From Kribbella soli (lineage in GTDB: Bacteria; Actinomycetota; Actinomycetes; Propionibacteriales; Kribbellaceae): a DNA stretch of 64,000 nucleotides. Below the pieces are notes generated by a model that did not search any database, was not told the origin of the DNA, and saw only the letters and a list, made by a program, of their open reading frames with translations. The position numbers and the translations under genes are program-made. Of this stretch, positions 16,761-24,624 are shown in pieces. Where the stretch lies: positions 372,001 through 436,000 of the forward strand of contig NZ_SJJZ01000005.1 of assembly GCF_004331345.1 (NCBI RefSeq), in the 5' to 3' direction. How positions within the stretch are numbered: position 1 is the first letter of the stretch; each line of letters opens with the position of its first letter.

Positions 16761-19355
16761 GTGCGAGCGATACGACGATTTTCCGTCCGCCCTGTCCTGC
16801 CCGAGCCGCTGACCGGCCTGGGAACCCTGGTGAACAACCTCCGCTGGGCCTGGCACCCGGAGACGCAGGACGTCTTCGAGGCCGTCGACCCGCAGCTGTG
16901 GCGGAGCACCGGCGGTGACCCGGTCAAGCTGCTCGGCGAGGTCCCGGCGGCCCGGCTCGACGAGCTGGCCAACGACCACGCTTTCCTGCGCCGGCTGGAA
17001 CTGGCAGTAGCCGACCTGGACAGCTATGTGACCGAAGACCGGTGGTTCCAGACCGCGGGCGGTTCGCCGCTCGACGCGGTCGCGTACTTCTCCCCGGAGT
17101 TCGGCATCACCCACGTGCTGCCGCAGTACTCCGGCGGTCTGGGCATCCTTGCCGGTGACCACCTGAAGGCGGCCAGCGACCTCGCCGTACCGCTGATCGG
17201 CGTCGGTCTGCTGTACCGGCACGGGTACTTCGCGCAGTCGCTGAACCGTGAGGGCTGGCAGCAGGAGCGTTACCCCCTGGTGGATCCGGACGGGCTGCCG
17301 ATCAGCCTGCTCCGGGATGGTGACGCACCGGCGACCGTGACGCTGACGCTGCCCGGAAACCGCGAGCTGCATGCGCAGATCTGGGTCGCCCAGGTCGGCC
17401 GGGTGCCGCTGCTGATGCTCGACTCCGACATCGAGGAGAACGAGCCGTCGGAGCGCGAGGTGACCGACCGGCTGTACGGGGGTTCGACCGAGCACCGCCT
17501 GCTCCAGGAGCTGCTGCTCGGCGTCGGCGGTGTCCGCGCGGTCCGCACGTACTGCCGGATCACCGGCCACCCGGCGCCCGAGGTGTTCCACACCAACGAG
17601 GGTCACGCCGGTTTCCTCGGCATCGAGCGGATCCGCGAGCTCGCCGCCGACAAGGACCTCGACTTCGACACCGCGCTCGAGGTCAACCGCGGTGGCACCG
17701 TCTTCACCACGCACACCCCGGTCCCGGCCGGTATCGACCGGTTCCCGGTCGAGCTGATCCAGCAGCACTTCTCGCCGGACGTGTTCGGTCCGGAGGTCCC
17801 GGTCGACCGGATCCTCGAGCTCGGCGCCGAGGACTTCGAGGGCGGCGACCCGGCGCTGTTCAACATGGCGATCATGGGGCTGCGGCTGGCGCAGCGCGCG
17901 AACGGCGTGTCGAAGCTGCACGGTGTGGTCAGCCGCGGGATGTTCGCCGGGCTGTGGCCGAGCTTCGACTCGATCGACGTGCCGATCACCTCGATCACCA
18001 ACGGCGTGCACGCGCCGACGTGGGTGGCGCGTGAGGTGCACGACCTGACGTACGCGAACTACACCGCCGACGGCGACTCGGTGTTCGAGGGTCTGGACAA
18101 GACCACCGACGCGCAGATCTGGGAGACCAAGCGGCTGCTCCGGCAGCGGTTCATCGACGACACCCGTTCGCGGGTGCGGCAGTCCTGGATCAACCGTGGC
18201 GCCAGCGATGCCGAGCTCGGCTGGGTCGACTCGATCCTCGACCCGGACGTCCTGACGATGGGGTTCGCCCGGCGTGTTCCGTCGTACAAGCGGCTGACGC
18301 TGATGCTGCGTGACCCGGAGCGGCTGAAGGCGCTGCTGCTGCACCCGGAGCGTCCGGTGCAGATCGTCATCGCCGGCAAGGCGCACCCGCACGACGAGGG
18401 CGGCAAGAAGCTGATCCAGGAAATGGTCCGCTTCGCCGACGACCCGGAGGTGCGGCACCGGATCGTGTTCGTGCCGGACTACGACATCGCGCTGGCGCAG
18501 CCGATGTACCCGGGCACCGACGTCTGGCTGAACAACCCGCTCCGCCCGTACGAGGCGTGCGGCACGTCCGGGATGAAGGCCGCTCTCAACGGCGGACTCA
18601 ACCTGTCCATCCGCGACGGGTGGTGGGACGAGTGGTACGACGACGAGTTCGGCTGGGCGATCCCGTCCGCCGAGGGCATCGAGGACACCGACCGCCGTGA
18701 CGACCTCGAGGCGCACGCGCTGTACGACCTGATCGAGAAGCAGGTCGCGCCGCGTTTCTACGACGGTGACGTGCCGACCCGCTGGATCGAGATGCTGCGG
18801 CACACGATCAAGGAGCTCGGCCCGAAGGTGCTCGCCACCCGGATGGTCAAGGACTACGTCGAGCAGCTGTACGTGCCGGCGGCGCAGTCGTCGCGGGCCC
18901 TCAACTCGACGTACGACGGCGCACGCGAACTGGCCGCGTGGAAGCAGAAGGTCCGGGCGGCGTGGCCGCAGATCCGGGTCGACCACGTGGAGCTCCAGGG
19001 CCTCGGCGACGTACCGCAGCTGGGCACGACCGTCGGGATCCGCGCCTTCGCGGCGCTCGGCGACCTCGCCCCGTCGGACATCTGCGTCGAGGTGCTGCAC
19101 GGTCGCGTCGACACCAACGACGAGATCACGGACCCGGTCCGCGCCACGCTCTCGCTGGCCGAGACGTACGAGGGCAACCGGCACCGGTACGAGGGCGAAC
19201 TGAAACTGGACCGCACCGGCCCGTTCGGCTACACGGTCCGCGTCGTCCCGAACCACACCGGCCTGGCGAGCGTCGCCGAACTCGGCCTCGCCGCCGGCCC
19301 GTCCGACCCGGACGACCCGTCCACCCCTGACCTACCCGCCGGCTCGGAGTTCTGA
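16761..19355 (+). CDS. glgP: Alpha-glucan (maltodextrin) phosphorylase
   Basis: Releases glucose-1-phosphate from alpha-glucan ends. 864 residues from GTG at 16761, which begins the conserved RAIRRFSVRP start of the family; an in-frame ATG 48 bases earlier adds non-conserved residues. The N-terminal domain (TGLGTLVNNLRWAWHPETQD) is the DUF3417-type region of the actinobacterial GlgP subgroup. PLP-binding Lys606 is in GTSGMKAALNGG; VFHTNEGHAGF and SITNGVHAPTW are also conserved. Divergent partner of glgE, so glucan synthesis and breakdown genes share one promoter region (16554-16760). Confidence 0.94.
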   Translation: MRAIRRFSVRPVLPEPLTGLGTLVNNLRWAWHPETQDVFEAVDPQLWRSTGGDPVKLLGEVPAARLDELANDHAFLRRLELAVADLDSYVTEDRWFQTAGGSPLDAVAYFSPEFGITHVLPQYSGGLGILAGDHLKAASDLAVPLIGVGLLYRHGYFAQSLNREGWQQERYPLVDPDGLPISLLRDGDAPATVTLTLPGNRELHAQIWVAQVGRVPLLMLDSDIEENEPSEREVTDRLYGGSTEHRLLQELLLGVGGVRAVRTYCRITGHPAPEVFHTNEGHAGFLGIERIRELAADKDLDFDTALEVNRGGTVFTTHTPVPAGIDRFPVELIQQHFSPDVFGPEVPVDRILELGAEDFEGGDPALFNMAIMGLRLAQRANGVSKLHGVVSRGMFAGLWPSFDSIDVPITSITNGVHAPTWVAREVHDLTYANYTADGDSVFEGLDKTTDAQIWETKRLLRQRFIDDTRSRVRQSWINRGASDAELGWVDSILDPDVLTMGFARRVPSYKRLTLMLRDPERLKALLLHPERPVQIVIAGKAHPHDEGGKKLIQEMVRFADDPEVRHRIVFVPDYDIALAQPMYPGTDVWLNNPLRPYEACGTSGMKAALNGGLNLSIRDGWWDEWYDDEFGWAIPSAEGIEDTDRRDDLEAHALYDLIEKQVAPRFYDGDVPTRWIEMLRHTIKELGPKVLATRMVKDYVEQLYVPAAQSSRALNSTYDGARELAAWKQKVRAAWPQIRVDHVELQGLGDVPQLGTTVGIRAFAALGDLAPSDICVEVLHGRVDTNDEITDPVRATLSLAETYEGNRHRYEGELKLDRTGPFGYTVRVVPNHTGLASVAELGLAAGPSDPDDPSTPDLPAGSEF

Positions 19356-19373
19356 GCCACCACCACAAAAGAC

Positions 19374-19409
19374 ACACCTCCGCCTGCCTCACCAGGCGGG
19401 GGTGTTTTG
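19374..19409 (+). terminator. Intrinsic terminator after glgP
   Basis: A 13-bp stem with one mismatch (acacctccgcctg against caggcgggggtgt), a 6-base loop and a following TTTTGT, 18 bases after the glgP stop. Confidence 0.85.
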
Positions 19410-19446
19410 TGTACTGCACCGCCGCGAGCCGGGGGTGTGAACAGGT

Positions 19447-19479
19447 ACTGGTGGCCGGGGACAGGCAATAACCTGTCTC
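19447..19479 (+). repeat. 33-bp dispersed repeat, copy B
   Basis: Plus-strand partner of copy A at 14466-14498, in inverted orientation around the glgE-glgP pair. The core GACAGG-CAATAA-CCTGTC is a perfect 6-bp inverted repeat. It lies between the glgP terminator and the convergent transglutaminase gene. No gene is visible in 19410-19562. Confidence 0.6.
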
Positions 19480-19562
19480 GCGGCACCGGCGGGGGTGCTC
19501 AGGCCCGACTGCGGACGATGCCCCAGGCAACCAGTGCGGCGGCGAGGGCGGTGCGGGTGAGG

Positions 19563-20435
19563 CTAGCCCAGGTCCTTCCAGACGAACTCTCCGCCGGCGG
19601 GTGAGGTGACGAAGGCGCGGCCGGCGTACGTCAGGCCGGGGTCGGTGCGGTAGAGGTCATTGACCTCCTTCGTCGCCGCGTCGTCTCCGTTGTCGGAGGC
19701 AAGCATCAGGCCGGCGATCCGGTCGGTGAGCTCGACGTCAGCGCCGTCCAGCGTGTCGGACATCGTGCCCCAGTTGTCCCACAGCAGAAGTTCGTCGCCG
19801 TTGAGATGCGCGAGCTGGTAGTGCACATAGGTACGAATGAACCAGCCGCCGTGCAGCTTCAGCGGAGCGTCCGGATTCGTGTCCACGCCGAAGAGATCGC
19901 CGTTGAGCTCACCGGCCCGGTATCCCTGCCACACCTCGGCCGCGGACCGGAACGGTCCGGCCGGCATGTCCGCCACGTCGAAAGTGAACTGTGGATCAGC
20001 CGGGTCCATCTCGGCGTCGATCATCACCCATCGGTCGCCGTTCCAGTACTCGGCCACCACATGGTCGTTGTTGAAGCCCTCGGTGAAGTAGTTCCCGAAG
20101 CCGACCCGGCTGCGCGCCGGGATCCCCTTGTGGCGCAGGATCGAGACGAACAGGAGCGTGTAGTCGCGGCAGCAGCCGACTACCCGGTCCACCGGCTCCC
20201 GCGGCACCGCGAGCGGCGTACCGTTGCGTTTCTGGTCGGTGGCGAGGATCGCCGACACCCAGCGGTTGTCGATCTCGGCGAGTCGTTCGCCGGTGAACTC
20301 GATGCCGCCGCCGCGGTAGTGGATCAGCAGGTTGCGGACCACCGCGGCGATCTCGGTGACATCGTCCGGCAGCGCGTCGAACAGTCCGGCGTGTACGCCG
20401 GGATCGCTGAAGCGCGTCTGAATCGCGTAGTCCAT
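19563..20435 (-). CDS. Transglutaminase-like protein
   Basis: 290 residues from ATG at 20435, which overlaps the TGA of the merR gene. Papain-like transglutaminase core: catalytic Cys in VVGCCRDYTLLFVSILRHKG, the PARSRVGFG strand, His in FNNDHVVAEYWNG and Asp in WVMIDAEMD. No signal peptide or membrane helix, so cytoplasmic. Such proteins may be transglutaminases, cysteine proteases or peptide N-glycanase-like enzymes; the substrate cannot be told. Last gene of a marR-unknown-merR-transglutaminase unit with overlapping or near-overlapping ends, suggesting control by the two regulators. Confidence 0.85.
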   Translation of the reverse strand: MDYAIQTRFSDPGVHAGLFDALPDDVTEIAAVVRNLLIHYRGGGIEFTGERLAEIDNRWVSAILATDQKRNGTPLAVPREPVDRVVGCCRDYTLLFVSILRHKGIPARSRVGFGNYFTEGFNNDHVVAEYWNGDRWVMIDAEMDPADPQFTFDVADMPAGPFRSAAEVWQGYRAGELNGDLFGVDTNPDAPLKLHGGWFIRTYVHYQLAHLNGDELLLWDNWGTMSDTLDGADVELTDRIAGLMLASDNGDDAATKEVNDLYRTDPGLTYAGRAFVTSPAGGEFVWKDLG

Positions 20436-21259
20436 CAAAGGTTCCTCTCGAGAATGGGCAGTGCGATGTCGACGGCAGGTTCGTTGCGGGGGAGCAGGTG
20501 GCAGTCCGGGCGGTAGACCTCCCGCGGCGGACCCGCTTCGGGGCCGCCGGACGCCCGGACCCAGTCGAAGACGAGGTCGTAGGCGAGCATGATCCGCGGG
20601 TACGCGCACTCGTCCATCGTGATCGTGCAGTACGCCTCCCGGTGTGCGGGCTCGACCCGGATCCCGATCCGGCCGGCCGGGTCCACCAGGCCCTCGAACG
20701 GTACGCACACCTCGACTGTCGCCTCACCCTCGGGCGTCACCGCGCCGTGGTAGATCACCCACGACCCGACGTTCGCGGTCGCACCGGCGGCCCGCAGGTA
20801 CGACGTGAGCTCGTCGGTGCACGTCACGATCACCCCGATCAGCGACTGCTGGTTGGTGTCGGCCCGGATCGACGCGATCTTCGTCGCCGGCACGTCCCGG
20901 GTGTGCACCGGTCGCGGAGCGAGCCCCGTCGTACCGGAGCGCGACAACCGGTCCCGCAGGTACTGCAGCGTCGCCCGCCGGGAGGCCGTGGTCGCCTCCT
21001 CGGCGGCCCACCACCGGTCGAGCCGGATCAACGCGTCCTCATCTGTTCCGGTGAGGACCTCGGCGATCGTGGTCAGCGGCATGTCCAACTGCCGCAGAAC
21101 GCTGATTCGTCGCGCCCGCTCCAGCTGCTCCTCGTCGTACAAGCGGTACCCGTTCGCCGGGTCCACCTGCGCCGGTGCCAGCAGCCCCGACACGTCGTAC
21201 AACCGCAGCGCCTTGTGCGAAAGCCCGGCCCTGCGCCCGAACTCACTGATCGTCAACAC
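20435..21259 (-). CDS. MerR-family regulator with GyrI-like effector domain
   Basis: 274 residues. The N-terminal MerR winged helix (TISEFGRRAGLSHKALRLYD, then NGYRLYDEEQLERARRI) is followed by a dimerisation helix (~75-115) and a C-terminal GyrI/SOUL-like small-molecule domain (~120-270, with PATKIASIRADTNQQSL and AHREAYCTITMDECAYP). Members such as BltR and TipA sense drugs or other hydrophobic ligands. Stop overlaps the start of the transglutaminase gene, its most likely target. Confidence 0.9.
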   Translation of the reverse strand: MLTISEFGRRAGLSHKALRLYDVSGLLAPAQVDPANGYRLYDEEQLERARRISVLRQLDMPLTTIAEVLTGTDEDALIRLDRWWAAEEATTASRRATLQYLRDRLSRSGTTGLAPRPVHTRDVPATKIASIRADTNQQSLIGVIVTCTDELTSYLRAAGATANVGSWVIYHGAVTPEGEATVEVCVPFEGLVDPAGRIGIRVEPAHREAYCTITMDECAYPRIMLAYDLVFDWVRASGGPEAGPPREVYRPDCHLLPRNEPAVDIALPILERNL

Positions 21260-21266
21260 CGGACCA

Positions 21267-21677
21267 TCACACCCCCTGCCCTTGGGGCAGAGTAAAGGGA
21301 AACGCCTTGATGTCCGGCTCCACCCACCCGGTCCGTGCGGCCGGAGACGCCAAGGCGCGTGAGCTGTAGAAGCGCGTCAGCAGCCGCTTGTCCAGCAGCC
21401 CCGGGTTCCGTCGCACCAACTCGTCGAAGTCCTCGCCCGGCGCCTCGGTCATGTGGTACGCCGTCAGCTCGACCCAGGCCCTGCTGACCGTGGCGTTGTA
21501 CTTCTGCGGCACCCCGGCGTACCGAGCCGTCTTCTGGATCCCGTCGCTGATCAACTCCACCGCGCGGGCCGTCCCACACCGCCGTACGGCGAGCCACGTC
21601 AGGCGGACGTGCTCCCGATGACCGAACCGCTCAGCGGTCGACATCAACTCACCCATCAGCTCGTCGAAGACGGTCAT
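21267..21677 (-). CDS. Conserved protein of unknown function
   Basis: 136 residues, all-alpha in appearance. Segments FGHREHVRLTWLAVRR, QKYNATVSRAWVEL and NPGLLDKRLLTRFYS resemble an unnamed family I have seen in many bacteria, with a conserved His pair near the N-terminus and a Lys-Tyr-x-x-Thr motif; I cannot assign a function. The ATG overlaps the TGA of the upstream marR gene, and seven bases separate its stop from the merR start, so it is part of that operon. Confidence 0.75.
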   Translation of the reverse strand: MTVFDELMGELMSTAERFGHREHVRLTWLAVRRCGTARAVELISDGIQKTARYAGVPQKYNATVSRAWVELTAYHMTEAPGEDFDELVRRNPGLLDKRLLTRFYSSRALASPAARTGWVEPDIKAFPFTLPQGQGV

Positions 21678-22087
21678 GATTCCGCCAACGCCTTCAGCAC
21701 CCGCCGGGCCTGCTTGACCGCCGACTCTGGTACGTCGTCCAACGCTCGGTCCTCCACCGCTTTGAACGCCTTGGCCACCCTGGCCGCAGTCCGGGCGCCG
21801 GCTGCGGTCAGCGAGATCTCCACGGCACGCCGGTCGCCGCTGCGCGCGGCACGAGTCAGCAGCCCTTTGTCGGCAAGCCGATCGAGTACGCCGGTCAGCG
21901 TCGTCGGCCGCACGCCCGCCGCGACCCCGATCTCGGACACCGTCCGCGGCCGCCCGTCCGCGAGGTTCGCCAGCACGTTCAGCTCGGAAGCCGTCAACCC
22001 TAGGTCGGCCAGCTCCGTCCCCAGCACCTGCAACGTCACATGTGTCGCCCGCTGCAAAAGCACCAGCAGCAACTCGTCATTTTCCAC
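21674..22087 (-). CDS. MarR-family transcriptional regulator
   Basis: 137 residues with the winged-helix order of MarR: ELADLGLTASELNVLANLAD, TVSEIGVAAGVRPTTLTGVL (recognition helix), DRLADKGLLTRAARSGDRRA (wing) and a C-terminal dimerisation helix. The basic DRRA wing is intact. First gene of the four-gene minus-strand unit ending at 19563; probably autoregulatory. The upstream neighbour is transcribed in the same direction. Confidence 0.9.
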   Translation of the reverse strand: MENDELLLVLLQRATHVTLQVLGTELADLGLTASELNVLANLADGRPRTVSEIGVAAGVRPTTLTGVLDRLADKGLLTRAARSGDRRAVEISLTAAGARTAARVAKAFKAVEDRALDDVPESAVKQARRVLKALAES

Positions 22088-22122
22088 GAATCCAGATTAT
22101 CCGAATCCGTAGTATTGGCGCC

Positions 22123-22419
22123 TCAGGGTTTCGCGGTGCGATCCCGGCGCCGGTACCCGCCCAGGCCGAGCCAGGTCAGGGCGATCCCGCTCGCCGCTCC
22201 GACGGCGACCGAGGTTGCGTCCAGAGCGCCGTTGCGGTCGGGTGCCTGAGTGCTGTAGCTCGCCGACGCGCCGTCCGGCCGCGGATGGTTCGCCGCCATC
22301 GCCGGGACAGGTGCGATCAGCGGCGCGCTGCACACGACTACGGCTGCCGATCTCCGCAACCAGGTCGTGATTGATCGCTTGTTTTGTGGTGCCTGCGTCC
22401 GTCCAGCTCGTGCGGACAT
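22123..22419 (-). CDS. Small exported or membrane protein
   Basis: 98 residues. The N-terminus has a Tat/Sec-like signal (KRSITTWLRRSAAVVVCSAP ending PAMAANH), followed by a short low-complexity ectodomain, a C-terminal hydrophobic segment (VAVGAASGIALTWLGLGGY) and a terminal basic RRRDR tail. This hydrophobic-segment-plus-basic-tail end could anchor it in the membrane. No family recognised. Divergent from the BTAD regulator gene. Confidence 0.55.
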   Translation of the reverse strand: MSARAGRTQAPQNKRSITTWLRRSAAVVVCSAPLIAPVPAMAANHPRPDGASASYSTQAPDRNGALDATSVAVGAASGIALTWLGLGGYRRRDRTAKP

Positions 22420-22519
22420 GGTACTTCCCCCTTGACCTCACGAGTCTGCTCCCACCAGGTATCGGCGCGGTATCGAGTGCGGTCTTGACGCGCCGCGCCG
22501 CGCCATCGACAGTCGAGAG

Positions 22520-23398
22520 GTGGGTATCGCCGTTCTGGGCCCACTCACGGTCGATGGGGGGCAACATCTAGGCCGGCGTGATCGCGTCGTCCTGTCTGCG
22601 CTCGTGGTGCATCCGGGGGACGTCGTCAGTGCCGACGTACTCGCGGACGTCCTGTGGGGTGACGAACTCCCGGCGTCGTGGACCAAGATCGTGCAGGGCT
22701 GTGTGGTGCGGTTGCGGAAGGCGCTGGGCAATCGTTCGATCGAGACGTCGCCGCGCGGCTACCGGCTCACGGTCCCGCCCGACGAGATCGACGCGCAGCG
22801 GTTCGAGCGAGCCGTCGAGCGGGCCGGCGTACTGGTGGCGACCGATGCCGAGCGCGCGGCCGCGGTGCTGTCCGGCGCGTTACGTCTGTGGCGGGGCCGG
22901 CCGCTGATCGAGGTCGAGTGCTGGGACGCGGCCCGGATCGAGGCCGCGCGGCTCGAAGAACTGCGGCAACTCGCGCAGGAGACTGCGGTGGAGGCCGCGC
23001 TGCGGTCGGGTCGGCACAGCAGCGTCCTCGGCAGGGCTCAGGCGTTGGTCGCCGAAGCCCCGCTGCGTGAGCGGCGGTCGATTCTGCTCGCCACAGCGCA
23101 GTACCGGTCCGGCCGGCAGGCCGAAGCGCTGGACACAGTACTTCGGCTGCGGGCGGTGCTGAATCGCGAACTCGGTGTGGATCCGGTGCCGGAGATCGAC
23201 GAACTCCAGGAGGCGATCCTCCGGCAGGACCCCGCGCTTGTCCCCGCCGCGGCGGACGCCCTGATGTTCCTCGCCGAGGAGGTGCACGCGGCCGCTCGAC
23301 TGGTCGACCGCAGTGGCTCGGAGGAGCAGCGCACGGCGACCGCCAAGATCCTGGCCGACGCCCGCCACTCGATCCACCTGCTGCTCGCCGACGCCTGA
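22520..23398 (+). CDS. BTAD (SARP-type) regulator with PadR-derived C-terminus
   Basis: 292 residues. OmpR-like DNA-binding domain (~1-90: VLSALVVHPGDVVSADVLAD, then KIVQGCVVRLRKALG, PRGYRLTV) and bacterial transcriptional activation domain (~95-245: FERAVERAGVLVATD, ALDTVLRLRAVLNRELGVDP, PEIDELQEAIL), as in AfsR/SARP regulators. The last 27 residues (GSEEQRTATAKILADARHS...) are nearly the same as the tail of the downstream PadR regulator, with 89% identity over 81 bases of DNA. Start GTG at 22520, preceded by GAGAGG. Likely an activator; target unknown. Confidence 0.85.
   Translation: MGIAVLGPLTVDGGQHLGRRDRVVLSALVVHPGDVVSADVLADVLWGDELPASWTKIVQGCVVRLRKALGNRSIETSPRGYRLTVPPDEIDAQRFERAVERAGVLVATDAERAAAVLSGALRLWRGRPLIEVECWDAARIEAARLEELRQLAQETAVEAALRSGRHSSVLGRAQALVAEAPLRERRSILLATAQYRSGRQAEALDTVLRLRAVLNRELGVDPVPEIDELQEAILRQDPALVPAAADALMFLAEEVHAAARLVDRSGSEEQRTATAKILADARHSIHLLLADA
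23315..23395 (+). repeat. Shared 3'-end segment, copy 1 (BTAD gene)
   Basis: This 81-base segment matches 24000-24080 at 72 of 81 positions, including an identical 20-base run at its start. Similarity continues past the stop codon through a small hairpin to about 23431. Confidence 0.85.
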
Positions 23399-23399
23399 G

Positions 23400-23418
23400 C
23401 CCCCGCGCCACGCGGGGG
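23400..23418 (+). terminator. Hairpin after BTAD gene
   Basis: 8-bp perfect stem (cccccgcg / cgcggggg) with a 3-base loop, directly after the stop codon. No T-run follows, so termination is uncertain. A weaker 5-bp version of the same structure follows the padR gene. Confidence 0.45.
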
Positions 23419-23453
23419 AGTCTCGGCTGAAAAGGGTCTTGCGTTGGAGACAG

Positions 23454-23469
23454 TAACGATATATCGTTA
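23454..23469. promoter_or_regulatory. Perfect 16-bp palindrome, likely PadR operator
   Basis: TAACGATATATCGTTA is a perfect palindrome 30 bases upstream of the chosen padR start, in an otherwise GC-rich region. AT-rich palindromes of this kind between promoter and gene are typical autoregulatory sites of PadR proteins. It could overlap the -10 element (TATATC). Confidence 0.75.
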
Positions 23470-23498
23470 GTGTCATGAAGAATATCGAGGAGGAAAGT

Positions 23499-24119
23499 AT
23501 GAACACCCCCAACGAAACCCGAGGCCGCCGACGCGGCCACCACCCCCGACGCGGCGGACCGCGGATGGGAGAAGACCTGCCGATGCACCGCGGACGTGGT
23601 GGCCGAGGCCCCAGTCGTGGTGAAGGACGCGGCACCCGCCGCGGCCGGGCCCCGCGCGGCGATGTCCGAGCGGCCGTCCTGATGCTGCTTGCCGAGGAGC
23701 CGATGCACGGCTACCAGCTGATGCAGGCCATCGCCGACCGCAGCGACGGGCGCTGGACCCCCAGCCCCGGCGCGATCTACCCGACCATCAACCAGTTGGA
23801 GGACGAGGGCCTGGTCACTGTGACCGCCGAGGCCGGCCGCAAGCTCGTCACCCTGACCGACGCCGGCCGCGAGTACGTCGAGACGCGTCGCGAGACGTCG
23901 ATCGATCCGTTCGCCGGTTTCGCGAGCACCGAGCCCGCGACCGACCTGCGCGCGTTGCTCGAGGAGCTGCACTCGGCGACTCGGCAAGTTGGCCGCAGCG
24001 GCTCGGAGGAGCAGCGCACCGCAGCCGCCAAGATCCTCGCCGAGGCTCGCCGCTCGCTCTACCTGCTGCTCGCCGACGCCCCGGTGATCCCCGAGGCCCC
24101 GAAGGCACCTGAAGCCTGA
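23499..24119 (+). CDS. PadR-family transcriptional regulator
   Basis: 206 residues from ATG at 23499, chosen because GAGGAGG lies five bases upstream; an in-frame ATG at 23475 lacks one. The first ~55 residues are Arg/Gly-rich and disordered. The PadR winged helix follows: VRAAVLMLLAEEPMHGYQLM, RWTPSPGAIYPTINQLEDEG and a LVTVTAEAGRKLVTLTDAGR wing. The C-terminal helix region ends with the GSEEQRTAAAKILAEARRS segment shared with the BTAD gene upstream, then 12 extra residues. Probably represses itself through the palindrome at 23454-23469. Confidence 0.92.
   Translation: MNTPNETRGRRRGHHPRRGGPRMGEDLPMHRGRGGRGPSRGEGRGTRRGRAPRGDVRAAVLMLLAEEPMHGYQLMQAIADRSDGRWTPSPGAIYPTINQLEDEGLVTVTAEAGRKLVTLTDAGREYVETRRETSIDPFAGFASTEPATDLRALLEELHSATRQVGRSGSEEQRTAAAKILAEARRSLYLLLADAPVIPEAPKAPEA
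24000..24080 (+). repeat. Shared 3'-end segment, copy 2 (padR)
   Basis: Partner of 23315-23395 (72 of 81 bases identical). Here a 36-base insertion coding PVIPEAPKAPEA separates the segment from the stop codon, after which similarity to the BTAD gene's downstream region resumes to about 24153. Confidence 0.85.
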
Positions 24120-24198
24120 GACCTGCATCACGCAGGGGAACGTCTCGGCCGAACGGCTCCTCTTCTCAGCTGTCACGCACATCTGAGAAGGAGTCGAG

Positions 24199-24624
24199 AT
24201 GGATTCTCGAAAGGTCTCCGCGAGCGCACACCTCCTGCTTGCGGCGGTGCACGTCTACTGGGCAACAGGCGCCACTTGGCCCGCAGGGGATGAGCGCAGC
24301 CTCTCGCTGACCGTCCTCAACCTGCAGGTGAGCTTCGGCCCCGGAGTAGTGCTGCCACTGGCTGCACTGCACCTCCTGCTGGCAGGCGCCATTCTCACCA
24401 GCGCGAGGTGGCGACTCAGCAGACTCGTGGTCTGCGGACTGGTGGCCGGGCTGGCCGTGCGGGCGGCCGCTGGACTGGTCTGGATCTCGGGCGCGGTTTA
24501 CACGAGTACGGCGTTCTACTGGCTCAACCTGTTGCTCTACACCCCGCTCTGTGTCGCGCTGTGCGTAGCTGATCTGAAGCTCGTCCGAGCGCAGCGGCCG
24601 CTGGTGCCAGAATTCTCCAGATGA
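24199..24624 (+). CDS. DUF3995-like integral membrane protein
   Basis: 141 residues with four predicted transmembrane helices (about 8-25, 45-68, 75-98, 108-128). The WATGATWPAG motif after the first helix and the ALHLLLAGAIL segment match the DUF3995 pattern as I remember it. Function unknown. Strong AAGGAG ribosome-binding site before the ATG. Its TGA overlaps the ATG of the ECF sigma factor gene, so a role in the sigma-factor circuit is possible. Confidence 0.7.
   Translation: MDSRKVSASAHLLLAAVHVYWATGATWPAGDERSLSLTVLNLQVSFGPGVVLPLAALHLLLAGAILTSARWRLSRLVVCGLVAGLAVRAAAGLVWISGAVYTSTAFYWLNLLLYTPLCVALCVADLKLVRAQRPLVPEFSR

Noticed and set aside
16569..19256. Long minus-strand open frame (895 codons) opposite glgP
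   Set aside because: No recognisable domain and Arg/Val/Leu-biased composition; glgP on the plus strand has intact family motifs throughout.
20436..20708. 5' extension of the transglutaminase frame
   Set aside because: The extension overlaps the merR gene, is Arg/Gly/Pro-rich, and the ATG at 20435 sits in a TGATG overlap with conserved protein sequence starting there.
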